From Flavobacterium limi (lineage in GTDB: Bacteria; Bacteroidota; Bacteroidia; Flavobacteriales; Flavobacteriaceae): 64,000 nt of DNA. The notes below the pieces were generated by a model. The model was not told where the DNA came from. It did not search any database and saw only the letters and a program-made list of their open reading frames with translations. Each line of letters starts with the position of its first letter. Position 1 is the stretch's first letter. Positions 8,704 through 16,508 of the stretch are shown here, piece by piece. Made by a program: the position numbers and the translations under genes. Location of the stretch: positions 62,001 to 126,000 of the forward strand of contig NZ_JAADZV010000003.1 in the NCBI RefSeq assembly GCF_010645075.1, written 5' to 3'.

Positions 8704-9084
8704 TTATTCATTCTTATCTTCATCCAGTTTCATGTTACCCCGGTCCTGATGATTATCCGGATGAGAATTTGGATAACGGTTAGGCGTAATATCTGAATTT
8801 CGGTCTTTGTTTTCAACTGTTTTTTTTGCTTCTTTTTCAGATGAAACTCCACGATTGGCATTGGCATTGCTCTGGCTCACATCATCTTTTACTTTTGTAA
8901 TTTCCTCATTCTCATTTCGAGCCCTTTCTACAACTGTTTTATTTCCATGCTTATCGGCAACTACTTCTTTTTTTAAATTTGCATTTTCTGAATTTCCATC
9001 GTGTGAAATATTTTTCCCTTTAGATTCGTCTATATCTTTTTGTACTCCGTTTATCTTTTTTGATCCTAAATTATTCGTTTCCAT
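8704..9084 (-). CDS. Highly hydrophilic, probably disordered protein
   Basis: This is a 126-residue protein made almost entirely of Lys, Glu, Asp, Asn, Ser and Gly, with no membrane segment, no Cys and no Trp. It begins METNNLGSKKING and ends RGNMKLDEDKNE. The composition suggests an intrinsically disordered, perhaps desiccation- or stress-related protein, but there is no recognisable domain. A 102-codon frame on the opposite strand (8807-9115) encodes a Phe/Ser-rich low-complexity peptide and is judged a shadow. No function is assigned. Confidence 0.65.
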   Translation of the reverse strand: METNNLGSKKINGVQKDIDESKGKNISHDGNSENANLKKEVVADKHGNKTVVERARNENEEITKVKDDVSQSNANANRGVSSEKEAKKTVENKDRNSDITPNRYPNSHPDNHQDRGNMKLDEDKNE

Positions 9085-9203
9085 GTCATTGATTTTAAAT
9101 ATTCTTCTTATATAATATTACGAATTCTAAATTTTAAAACTAAATGGTTTAACATTGCTTTGGGTTTATTCTTCGATAATTTTCAATCAAGATAAAACAA
9201 AAC

Positions 9204-9211
9204 TATCTTTG
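9204..9211 (+). promoter_or_regulatory. Promoter -7 element TATCTTTG upstream of the pseudouridine synthase
   Basis: TATCTTTG matches the Bacteroidota TAnnTTTG element and lies 17 bases before the ATG at 9228. No clear TTG -33 element is seen at the expected distance. Confidence 0.6.
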
Positions 9212-9227
9212 CAGTAAAATATAAAAT

Positions 9228-9809
9228 ATGCATCGTCACTTCCTTCTTTTTAAACCTTACGGCTATCTTAGTCAATTTATTTATGAATTGAAAAGAAAGA
9301 AAAAGCTTTTGGGTGAATTGCATGATTTTCCTGAAGGGACAATGGCAATCGGAAGACTTGATGAAGATTCTGAAGGTTTACTTTTACTCACTACTGATGG
9401 AAAAGTAAGTGAACTAATCAGGAGTAAAAAAGTAGATAAGGAATATTATGTTCAGGTTGACGGCATTATAACTCCTGAAGCGATTGAACAGCTTCAAAAA
9501 GGGGTTGAAATAGGTTTTGAAGGTGGTAAATATAAAACGAAACCCTGTAAGGCTTTTATTGTTACTGAAATTCCTGATTTTGGCCCAAGAGCCAAAAAGA
9601 TCAGGGATGAGCGTCACGGCCCGACATCATGGGCTTCGATAACCATTAATGAAGGAAAGTTTCGACAGGTTCGAAAAATGACATCTGCAGTTGGTTTTCC
9701 TACTCTAAGACTTGTACGCGTTCGAATAGGAAATGTATATTTGCAAGACTTAAAAGCTGGTGAAGTTTTAGAAGTTCCCTCTTTTCAATTAGATGATGAA
9801 TCGATTTGA
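9228..9809 (+). CDS. rluE: rRNA large-subunit pseudouridine synthase, RluE-like
   Basis: This 193-residue enzyme lacks an S4 domain, like RluE, which makes pseudouridine in 23S rRNA. The catalytic motif is IGRLDEDSEGLLLLT with Asp45 as the predicted nucleophile. HFLLFKPYGYLSQF is the N-terminal family motif, and EGKFRQVRKMTSAVGFPTLR with LVRVRIG are the C-terminal RsuA-family motifs. It is followed 56 bases later by the tRNA methyltransferase gene, so the two may form an RNA-modification operon. The exact target uridine is inferred from family only. Confidence 0.9.
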   Translation: MHRHFLLFKPYGYLSQFIYELKRKKKLLGELHDFPEGTMAIGRLDEDSEGLLLLTTDGKVSELIRSKKVDKEYYVQVDGIITPEAIEQLQKGVEIGFEGGKYKTKPCKAFIVTEIPDFGPRAKKIRDERHGPTSWASITINEGKFRQVRKMTSAVGFPTLRLVRVRIGNVYLQDLKAGEVLEVPSFQLDDESI

Positions 9810-9865
9810 GAATTAGATATTTCAAAACTTCTAACTTTTAACCTCTAACATTTAACTATAAAAAA

Positions 9866-10324
9866 ATGCTAAACATTGTTCTTGTAGAACCGGAGATACC
9901 AAATAATACCGGAAACATAGGCCGCTTATGTGTTGGCACAGAAAGCAGGCTGCATTTAATTCATCCTTTCGGATTTGTAATTAATGACAAAAACCTGAAG
10001 CGTTCCGGATTGGACTACTGGGTACATCTTGATGTCACCGAATATCAAAATGCAGAAGAATGGATACAGCAAATTCCGGACAAATCGCGCGTATTCCTGA
10101 TGAGTTCTCATTCTGATAAATCGTATCTGGAAAACGTATTTCAGGATGGCGACTGGCTGGTGTTCGGAAAAGAAAGTGTTGGGCTGAGCAAGGAATTTAT
10201 GGCCAGATTCGAAAATCATCTGACTATTCCGATGTCTCCTCTGATTCGCAGTTTTAATATTGCTAATTCCGTTGCTTTTGTGGTCGGAGAAGCTAGGAGA
10301 CAGATTGGATTGAAAAAGGTTTAA
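9866..10324 (+). CDS. trmL: tRNA (cytidine/uridine-34 2'-O)-methyltransferase TrmL
   Basis: This 152-residue SPOUT methyltransferase has the length of E. coli TrmL, which methylates the ribose of the wobble base in tRNA-Leu using S-adenosylmethionine. All three SPOUT motifs are present: PEIPNNTGNIGRLC near the N-terminus, WLVFGKESVGLS in the middle, and IPMSPLIRSFNIANSVAFV in the trefoil-knot region. It follows the RluE-like gene on the same strand. A structured repeat element lies just after its stop. Confidence 0.93.
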   Translation: MLNIVLVEPEIPNNTGNIGRLCVGTESRLHLIHPFGFVINDKNLKRSGLDYWVHLDVTEYQNAEEWIQQIPDKSRVFLMSSHSDKSYLENVFQDGDWLVFGKESVGLSKEFMARFENHLTIPMSPLIRSFNIANSVAFVVGEARRQIGLKKV

Positions 10325-10373
10325 TCTTTATTTGTTTACTTTTCATTGAAAAGTTGGTTTGGAACAGGATTTC

Positions 10374-10450
10374 TAGCCCTGATGGAAGCGACATCCTTTT
10401 TTGCCGGGGTTCGGCGAAAAAGATATAGCGGACAGCAGGATTAGCTCTTG
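10374..10450. repeat. Structured intergenic repeat, copy A
   Basis: The element runs from TAGCCCTGATGGAAGCGACA to GCGGACAGCAGGATTAGCTC. Its centre is a hairpin with CTTTTTTGCCG pairing CGGCGAAAAAG, and the outer ends (CTAGCCCTG and CAGGATTAG) also nearly pair. It lies between convergent trmL and the ABC ATPase. Related copies are at 13990, 23477, 37126, 57147 and a remnant at 60995. Confidence 0.85.
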
Positions 10451-10455
10451 CAAAT

Positions 10456-11241
10456 TTAACTCACAATAAACTTCCCTTTTTCAACATCAAAAACAATATG
10501 TTCGTCTTTAAACAAAGCATTAAAGCCTCCTTTTGAGATTAAATTACACGGTTCATCCTGCATTACCATTTCCGGGGTCATCATAATCATTTCATCACTC
10601 AACTGGATGGCCAGATCAATATCATGGCTCGAAAACAAAATGCATTTTTGAGTTTCCTTCGTTAGCTTTTTCAGCAATTTGAATAGTGAAACCTTATGTA
10701 GCAAATCAAGATGAGTTGTAGGTTCGTCTAAAATAATCAAAGGTGTGTCTTGTGCCAGTGCCCTTGCAATTAAAACTTTCTGCAATTGTCCGTCGCTGAT
10801 TTCAAAATGCCTTTTCGAAGCTAAATGTTCGATTTGCGTCAGCTCCATCGCTTTCCTTACTTTGTCTATATCAGTTTCTGTTAAAGTTCCAACCCAATTC
10901 GTATAAGGCTGACGTCCCAAAGCAACCAATTCGAATACTGTGAGATTACTTGGAGGCAGCTTCTCGGTTAAAACCACACTCAGGTTCTGAGCCAAATCCA
11001 ATGGTTTATAATCTGAAATATTTTTATCATTCAGAAAAACGCTTCCTGACAAAGGTTTTTGAATACCTGTGATTGTTCTCAGCAAAGTTGACTTCCCTAT
11101 TCCGTTTGCACCAATCAAAGCAATGAGTTTTCCAGAATCAAAAGTTAAATTTAAATCTTGTGCAATAACCACAGTTCCTTTCCTGGACCTATAGCCAATA
11201 CTTAGATTTGAAGTTGAAAGAATAGTGTTATTTTCTGTCAT
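10456..11241 (-). CDS. btuD: ABC transporter ATP-binding protein, B12/siderophore type
   Basis: This 261-residue nucleotide-binding subunit carries Walker A (GANGIGKST), a signature motif in slightly altered form (ISDGQLQKVLIARALAQ), Walker B (PLIILDEPTTHLD) and the switch His (FSSHDID). It is the last gene of a three-gene minus-strand set with the permease (9 bases away) and the binding protein. The family alone cannot separate vitamin B12 from iron-chelate import; the adjacent cobalamin salvage genes make B12 or cobinamide the likelier substrate. Confidence 0.85.
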   Translation of the reverse strand: MTENNTILSTSNLSIGYRSRKGTVVIAQDLNLTFDSGKLIALIGANGIGKSTLLRTITGIQKPLSGSVFLNDKNISDYKPLDLAQNLSVVLTEKLPPSNLTVFELVALGRQPYTNWVGTLTETDIDKVRKAMELTQIEHLASKRHFEISDGQLQKVLIARALAQDTPLIILDEPTTHLDLLHKVSLFKLLKKLTKETQKCILFSSHDIDLAIQLSDEMIMMTPEMVMQDEPCNLISKGGFNALFKDEHIVFDVEKGKFIVS

Positions 11242-11250
11242 TGATTTGAA

Positions 11251-12279
11251 TTACTTAAAGTTATTTTTTCGCACCAATAACCAAATTACAACCGGAGCAC
11301 CAATTATAGACGTAATCGCATTTATGGGAAGCGTTACATCAAATCCCGGCATTTGTGAGACTATATCACAGAATAGCACAATAATGGCTCCAAAAAGCAA
11401 TGTACTCCAAAACAAAATCGTATGATTACTGGTTTGAAAAGTAAGTTTTGCAATATGCGGAACTGCAAGGCCTATAAAAGCAATTGGACCAGCAAAAGCG
11501 GTTATACTTCCGGCTAAAATACTGGTTGCAAAAATAATGATTAAACGTGCTTTTCTTAAATTCAAGCCCATACTTTTTGCATAATTTTCGCCCAGAAGTA
11601 ATGCGTTTAAAGGCTTAATACTGCCTGCACTCAAAACTAAACCAAAAATTACACTGACAGCTAAAACTATAATTGATTTCCAGGAAAGGTTTCCTAGATT
11701 TCCTAATGACCAGAAAGTAAATTTCTGAAGCTGCTCTGCCGTACTAAAATAAGTCAAAACACTAACTATTGCAGTGGTAAAGCTTCCGAACATTAAGCCA
11801 ACAATCAAAATTGCCATGGTATCTCTTAACCTTTGTGAAACTAGCAAAACCAACAATAAAACAAGTGTGCTTCCTAAAGTAGAGGCCAAAACAATTCCGT
11901 AAGATGACAAAGCGATTACTTTTAAAAAATAAGGCAAAAAACCTGCTCCCAAAATCACAAACGCAACTCCCAAACTTGCACCAGAACTCAATCCTAAAAC
12001 ATAAGGCCCTGCCAGCGGATTCCTAAATAACGTCTGCATTAGTAAACCGCTTATAGAGAGCCCTGTCCCAACTAAAACTGCTGTAATCGCTTTTGGTAAA
12101 CGGTAATTAATTATAATATACTCCCAGGTTGATTTACTGACCTGTCCGCCTGTTAAACTTGTATAAACATCTTTAAACGGAATATTTACAGACCCAAGAC
12201 TAATGCTCGCAAAAAACATTAAAAGCAGACCTACAGCCAAAATGGCAAATAAAATTGTATTTCGTTTTTTGTTGCTCAA
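11251..12279 (-). CDS. btuC: ABC transporter permease, BtuC/FecCD type
   Basis: This 342-residue integral membrane protein has about ten hydrophobic segments and FecCD motifs such as NPLAGPYVLGLSSGASLG, FAGPIAFIGLAVPHI and LLGENYAKSMG. It forms the channel of the importer. The start is TTG at 12279, two bases from the stop of the binding-protein gene, so translation is probably coupled. The gene order binding protein, permease, ATPase is that of B12 and siderophore importers. Confidence 0.88.
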   Translation of the reverse strand: MSNKKRNTILFAILAVGLLLMFFASISLGSVNIPFKDVYTSLTGGQVSKSTWEYIIINYRLPKAITAVLVGTGLSISGLLMQTLFRNPLAGPYVLGLSSGASLGVAFVILGAGFLPYFLKVIALSSYGIVLASTLGSTLVLLLVLLVSQRLRDTMAILIVGLMFGSFTTAIVSVLTYFSTAEQLQKFTFWSLGNLGNLSWKSIIVLAVSVIFGLVLSAGSIKPLNALLLGENYAKSMGLNLRKARLIIIFATSILAGSITAFAGPIAFIGLAVPHIAKLTFQTSNHTILFWSTLLFGAIIVLFCDIVSQMPGFDVTLPINAITSIIGAPVVIWLLVRKNNFK

Positions 12280-12280
12280 T

Positions 12281-13423
12281 TTAATTCAGTTTTGTTGCAA
12301 AAGTAAACTCATAACCCGGCAGTAAATCCGGATGGAAAATTTTGATATAATCTTTCAGCACCAAATCCGGTCGGCTTGGTGATACTTCATAATAAATGGT
12401 TCCGCCTGTAGGACCAAACTTACTTTCTAAACAATAAACCGATTTATTGGCAAAAGCGTCAAACTTGCTGTAATGTGGATTCGCTTTTTGTAATTCGTCT
12501 AAGGTTCTAAAGGAGCCTGAGACAATCCAGAAATTAGCGTTTTTGGCTTTATCTAATACTTTCTCAAACGACAAACCTTCGCTTCCGGTCCCTTTTAAAT
12601 CTGACCACAAATAATTGGCCTGAGCATCTTTCATAAATTGGGCAACCCAGCTGTTACCTTTGGCAACATACCAGACATCTTCATACATTGAACCATATAA
12701 AACTGTTGATACTGCGGGTTTTTTAGCCACTAATTTTAACGCCTGATTGTAACTTGTTACAATTTTATCGAACAATTCTTTCGCTTTGTCTTCCTTACCA
12801 AATAAAGCGCCGTAAAGTTTTATCCATTCGGCTTTTCCAAGTGGAGACTGCTCCATCCAGTCTGCCTGAATCAGCACATTTAGACCACTTTTTTTCAAAT
12901 TATCCAGCATCGGATTATTATTGTCTACTCCAAAAGTCACAATAAGATCGGGTGATAATTCTATTAATTGTTCCATATTTAATTTTTCGTTCTGCCCTAC
13001 ATTTTTAACGGAACCTTTGTCAATTAAAGTTCTGGTTTTTTCAGAAGAAATATAATCCGTGTGTGGAAAACCCGTTAACTTATTTTCTACGTCAAGCATT
13101 TCGAGAAACGGAATATTGGTTGTCGAAGTTACTACAATTGATTCCAGCGGAACTTTAATTGTTGTATAATTGTTTAGGCTATCAGGCACTTCAGCATCTT
13201 TTTCTTTTAAAATGTATTTAAAACTTTTATCTGCATTTGGCCAGGGATTTGAAACCGTAACCACAGAGTATCCTTCGTGTTTTACTATTGAAAGACCTGA
13301 TGCATATCCGATACTGTTTTGAGGAATTTTGGAATTTTTGATTTCTATATTTTCATTCTTTTTACATCCCGAAAGAAGAAAAAATGAAGCAATGAAAATA
13401 AATTTGGAAAATAACTGTTTCAT
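12281..13423 (-). CDS. btuF: ABC transporter substrate-binding lipoprotein, BtuF type
   Basis: This 380-residue lipoprotein starts MKQLFSKFIFIASFFLLSGC, with Cys20 as the lipidated residue. The frame is open upstream to 13498, but that part contains a -7 promoter element at 13496-13503, so the ATG at 13423 is chosen. The fold is the helical-backbone class III binding protein: IVVTSTTNIPFLEMLDVENK, then LIELSPDLIVTFGVDN and the C-terminal lobe with ARGG-like GPTGGTIYYEVSPSRPDLVL. It should deliver a corrinoid, or possibly a siderophore, to the permease. Confidence 0.85.
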   Translation of the reverse strand: MKQLFSKFIFIASFFLLSGCKKNENIEIKNSKIPQNSIGYASGLSIVKHEGYSVVTVSNPWPNADKSFKYILKEKDAEVPDSLNNYTTIKVPLESIVVTSTTNIPFLEMLDVENKLTGFPHTDYISSEKTRTLIDKGSVKNVGQNEKLNMEQLIELSPDLIVTFGVDNNNPMLDNLKKSGLNVLIQADWMEQSPLGKAEWIKLYGALFGKEDKAKELFDKIVTSYNQALKLVAKKPAVSTVLYGSMYEDVWYVAKGNSWVAQFMKDAQANYLWSDLKGTGSEGLSFEKVLDKAKNANFWIVSGSFRTLDELQKANPHYSKFDAFANKSVYCLESKFGPTGGTIYYEVSPSRPDLVLKDYIKIFHPDLLPGYEFTFATKLN

Positions 13424-13495
13424 AGATTGTTGTATTGTTTCAAAGAATATGGCATCGTTATTGTTCGTTATTGCTGCTGCCTTTATCAATAATGA

Positions 13496-13503
13496 CAAAG
13501 GTA
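13496..13503 (-). promoter_or_regulatory. Promoter -7 element for the BtuFCD-type operon
   Basis: The minus strand reads TACCTTTG, matching TAnnTTTG. A start about 7 bases downstream would give a leader of about 65 bases before the ATG at 13423. No B12 box is seen in this leader, and no clear -33 TTG. Confidence 0.5.
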
Positions 13504-13571
13504 ACGTAATTTACATATTTTTTTATTTACCTTTATTCTTACAAATTTAAACAAACCCTTTTTTACATATT

Positions 13572-13934
13572 ATGAATAGTATAAAAACAAAAGTTTGTTC
13601 GAGCTGTGAATCCTCTTTTGGGTGCGGAAATATTTCTCCTGAAAATACTTGCTGGTGCAATGATTTCCCTCCTATTTTTAATCTCTCAAAAGGAGGAGAT
13701 TGTCTTTGTCCGGAATGCTTTAAAGAAGCTTGTATCGACAAAATTGATGCTTATGTTGAAACTATTACTCCTAAAAAAGCCCATAAAAACAAAGCGATAT
13801 CTTTACCAAAAACCGAAAAAATAATTGAAGATATTGACTATTATATCGAGAATGGCAATTATGTTTTTAAAACCTGGTTTCATTTAAAAAGAGGAACCTG
13901 CTGCGGAAATGCTTGTCGTCATTGTCCTTATTAA
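13572..13934 (+). CDS. Cysteine-rich CWC protein with C-terminal DUF5522-like domain
   Basis: This 120-residue protein has 13 cysteines. The N-terminal half (Cys9, 12, 18, 27, 29, 44, 46, 49, 54) fits the cysteine-rich CWC family, with the namesake CWC at 27-29. The C-terminal half (YYIENGNYVFKTWFHLKRG, then CCGNACRHCPY) fits DUF5522. Both are probable metal-binding domains that often occur as separate genes. It is divergent from btuF and lies 163 bases before cobU. The role is unknown; a link with corrinoid or metal handling is only suggested by position. Confidence 0.8.
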   Translation: MNSIKTKVCSSCESSFGCGNISPENTCWCNDFPPIFNLSKGGDCLCPECFKEACIDKIDAYVETITPKKAHKNKAISLPKTEKIIEDIDYYIENGNYVFKTWFHLKRGTCCGNACRHCPY

Positions 13935-13989
13935 TTTCCTGAAAAAATAAATCTTACTACTTTAGCCGAAATTAACATAGGCACCATTT

Positions 13990-14085
13990 GCGTTAGGGAT
14001 AGTAGTGGAAAGCCCACAGTAAAATGAAATGAAATGGAATTTTGCGAGGACTTGAAACGAATAGCCCGACCGGAGGGAACGCCCA
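13990..14085. repeat. Structured intergenic repeat, copy E (GCGTTAGGG subtype)
   Basis: It begins GCGTTAGGGATAGTAGTGGA and ends GCCCGACCGGAGGGAACGCC. The ends pair (GCGTT with AACGC). The same end sequences appear on the minus strand at 57147-57232, where the core matches copies A and C. It ends 12 bases before the cobU ATG. It lacks the B12-box sequence and is not called a riboswitch. Confidence 0.7.
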
Positions 14086-14097
14086 AAACATTAATAA

Positions 14098-14607
14098 ATG
14101 ATTTACTTAATTACCGGAGGCGAAAGATCCGGAAAAAGCAGTTATGCTCAAAATCTCGCTTTGCAGCTTTCAAATACACCAATGTATGTGGCAACGTCCA
14201 GAAAATGGGATGATGATTTTCAGAACAGAATTGACCGCCACCAAAAGGAGCGTGATGAGCGCTGGACGAATATTGAAAAAGAAAAATATTTGAGTGAGAT
14301 TGATTTCTCTGGAAAAACGGCTTTGATTGACTGCGTAACACTTTGGCTGACCAATTTTTTCGTTGACACTAAAAACGATGTTTCATTATCACTTAAAGAA
14401 GCAAAAAGCGAATTTGAAAAAATGGCACGTCAACCCAATACTAACCTGATTATTGTAACAAATGAAATCGGTATGGGCGTACATGCAGATACTCATATTG
14501 GCAGAAAATTTACCGAACTGCAAGGCTGGATGAATCAGTTTCTGGCTTCAAATGCCGATGAGGTTGTACTGATGGTTTCAGGTATTCCTGTCAAAATAAA
14601 AGGCTAG
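14098..14607 (+). CDS. cobU: Adenosylcobinamide kinase / adenosylcobinamide-phosphate guanylyltransferase
   Basis: This 169-residue bifunctional enzyme phosphorylates adenosylcobinamide and then transfers GMP to form adenosylcobinamide-GDP in the lower-ligand assembly step of cobalamin synthesis. It has the P-loop GGERSGKSSYA at residues 7-17, the RIDRHQKERDERW segment with His48 at the position of the guanylylated His of Salmonella CobU, and TNEIGMGVHADT near the C-terminus. The length is typical. It is the first of a row of four nucleotide-loop assembly genes. Confidence 0.95.
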   Translation: MIYLITGGERSGKSSYAQNLALQLSNTPMYVATSRKWDDDFQNRIDRHQKERDERWTNIEKEKYLSEIDFSGKTALIDCVTLWLTNFFVDTKNDVSLSLKEAKSEFEKMARQPNTNLIIVTNEIGMGVHADTHIGRKFTELQGWMNQFLASNADEVVLMVSGIPVKIKG

Positions 14608-14730
14608 GTAAATTTCAATGACAAAAATCAATATAAATAAAGAATTTCGATTTTTAAATTCCAAATTTCAAAGCGCTGTCTTAACTTTACATAAATTCAA
14701 ATATCAGAATTATTACAATTGATTTTGCCA

Positions 14731-14774
14731 TTGTAATTGATTTTTGAAATTGTAATTGTAATTGATTTTTGAAA
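14731..14774. repeat. Short direct repeats before the bluB-cobT fusion gene
   Basis: A 19-base sequence, TTGTAATTGATTTTTGAAA, occurs at 14731-14749 and again at 14756-14774, the second directly abutting the ATG at 14775. A partial third copy lies at 14717-14726. The function is not known. Confidence 0.8.
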
Positions 14775-16454
14775 ATGAGCAGTCTGGACGATATATTAAA
14801 ATCACGCCGCGATACACGCCACTTTACAGCCGATGAAGTTCCTGATGAGGTGATTGAAAAAGCTTTGCAGGCAGGGCATTGGGCACCATCTGTGGGGCTA
14901 ACTGATGCCACGAGATATTACATCATAAAATCTGCAGAAGTAAAAAGCGCCGTTAAAAATCTGTTTTTGGATTATAATAAAAAGGCTGAAGAACTTACTG
15001 ATAATCCCGAACAAAAAGAACTTTATAAATCCCTGAAACTCGAAGCGATTGAAGAAGCTCCAATTGGACTTATCATTGCATATGACCGATCTGTACTAAA
15101 TCAGTTTACAATTGGAACTATTGGCAGTAATGAAGCGGTAAAATTCAGTTCGGTTTGTGCAGCTCAAAATATCTGGCTTTCGCTAACAGAGCAAGGTTAC
15201 GGAATGGGCTGGGTTTCGATTTTGAATTATTATCAGTTTAAAAAAATACTTGATTTACCCGAAAATATTGAGCCACTGGGCTATTTCTGCATAGGAAAAC
15301 CGGCAACTAATTACGGTAATCAGCCCATGTTGCAGCAATTGCACTGGAAACAAAAATCGGAAGCCCCGGATTGTACAGAAATTAAAAATGTTATTGAAAA
15401 TTGTGTTTCAGATTTTGTTTTAAAACCTCAGCCTGAAACTGAAGACAAAACACATTTTAGGAGCCTTTTACAGGAAAAAATAGATTCTAAAACCAAACCC
15501 GTTGGAGCTTTGGGAACTTTAGAAACACTCGCTTTTCAAATCGGAACGGTTTTTAAAACCTTAAATCCCAAAATAATCAAGCCGAATATTGTGGTTTTTG
15601 CAGCTGACCACGGAATTGCAAATCATGGTGTCAGCGCTTACCCGCAAGATGTCACCAGACAAATGGTTAATAATTTTCTGGAGGGCGGTGCAGCGATTAA
15701 TGTTTTTTGCAATCAGCATGATATTAAACTCTCCATTGTAGATTCGGGTATTAATTATGATTTCCCAACAAATGCAAAATTGATTAATGCTAAAATCGCT
15801 AAAGGGACACAATCTTTTTTACACTCCCCGGCAATGAGCGAAACTGAATTGCAGTTATGTTTAGAAAAAGGAAAAAAAATTGTCGAAACTATTGCAAAAA
15901 CAGGCTCTAACTGTATTGGTTTTGGCGAAATGGGAATTGGGAATACCTCAACAGCTTCAGTTCTGATGAGTATTTTAACTGGTTTTCTAATTGAAGAGTG
16001 TGTAGGTAAAGGAACCGGAGTTGCTGATGAAAAATTGATTCAGAAGCAAAAGCTGCTTGAAAAAGCTATTAAAAACTATTCTGGGTCTAAAGAATTAATG
16101 CCACAGCTCGCCTATTTTGGAGGTTTTGAGATTATACAAATGGCAAGCGGAATATTAACGGCTTTCGAAAATAATATGATTATTTTGGTTGATGGTTTTA
16201 TTTGCAGTGTTGCCTTTTTGATCGCTTCAAAAATAAATCCTGCTATCATTCAAAATGCTGTTTTCTGTCACTGCTCTGCCGAAAAAGCACATCAAAAATT
16301 ATTGAATTATCTGCAGGCAAATCCAATTTTAAATTTAGATTTGCGACTTGGAGAAGGAACAGGCTGTGCTGTTGCTTTTCCTGTTTTAAAATCTGCTGAA
16401 GCTTTTTTAAACGAAATGGCGAGTTTTGAAAGTGCAGGAGTCAGCAGGAAATGA
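14775..16454 (+). CDS. bluB-cobT: Fused 5,6-dimethylbenzimidazole synthase (BluB) and nicotinate-nucleotide:DMB phosphoribosyltransferase (CobT)
   Basis: This 559-residue protein joins two enzymes of lower-ligand synthesis. Residues 1 to about 215 are BluB, a flavin-destroying nitroreductase-fold enzyme: SRRDTRHFTADEVPD, GHWAPSVGLTDATRYYII, AQNIWLSLTEQGYGMGWVS, PLGYFCIGKP. Residues about 220-559 are CobT: FAADHGIANHGVSAYPQD, TRQMVNNFLEGGAAI, GEMGIGNTSTASVL and DLRLGEGTGCAVAFPVL, the last holding the catalytic Glu position. The chain could make DMB and convert it directly to alpha-ribazole phosphate. A TTG two codons upstream is possible, but the ATG at 14775 is preferred. No stop or frameshift lies between domains. 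Confidence 0.95.
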   Translation: MSSLDDILKSRRDTRHFTADEVPDEVIEKALQAGHWAPSVGLTDATRYYIIKSAEVKSAVKNLFLDYNKKAEELTDNPEQKELYKSLKLEAIEEAPIGLIIAYDRSVLNQFTIGTIGSNEAVKFSSVCAAQNIWLSLTEQGYGMGWVSILNYYQFKKILDLPENIEPLGYFCIGKPATNYGNQPMLQQLHWKQKSEAPDCTEIKNVIENCVSDFVLKPQPETEDKTHFRSLLQEKIDSKTKPVGALGTLETLAFQIGTVFKTLNPKIIKPNIVVFAADHGIANHGVSAYPQDVTRQMVNNFLEGGAAINVFCNQHDIKLSIVDSGINYDFPTNAKLINAKIAKGTQSFLHSPAMSETELQLCLEKGKKIVETIAKTGSNCIGFGEMGIGNTSTASVLMSILTGFLIEECVGKGTGVADEKLIQKQKLLEKAIKNYSGSKELMPQLAYFGGFEIIQMASGILTAFENNMIILVDGFICSVAFLIASKINPAIIQNAVFCHCSAEKAHQKLLNYLQANPILNLDLRLGEGTGCAVAFPVLKSAEAFLNEMASFESAGVSRK

Positions 16455-16508
16455 TCAAATTGCAATGTCAATATCAATTGCAAATTTCAATTTTAAAATA
16501 TTCTATAA

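Noticed and set aside
8807..9115. 102-codon frame on the plus strand opposite the hydrophilic protein gene
   Set aside because: It encodes a Phe/Ser-rich low-complexity peptide that mirrors the Lys/Glu-rich coding strand, and has no domain or promoter.
9810..9865. TTAAC-type repeats between the RluE-like gene and trmL as another octamer array
   Set aside because: TAAC spacing is 8, 7, 7 and the stretch is short, so the period is not clean.
10325..10455. A small RNA or riboswitch after trmL
   Set aside because: The structured sequence recurs at four or more unrelated places between genes, so it is a repeat family, not a gene-specific regulator.
13935..14097. A cobalamin riboswitch upstream of cobU
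   Set aside because: There is no B12 box (AAGCCAGGAGACCTGCC type) and the end sequences match the dispersed repeat at 57147 instead.
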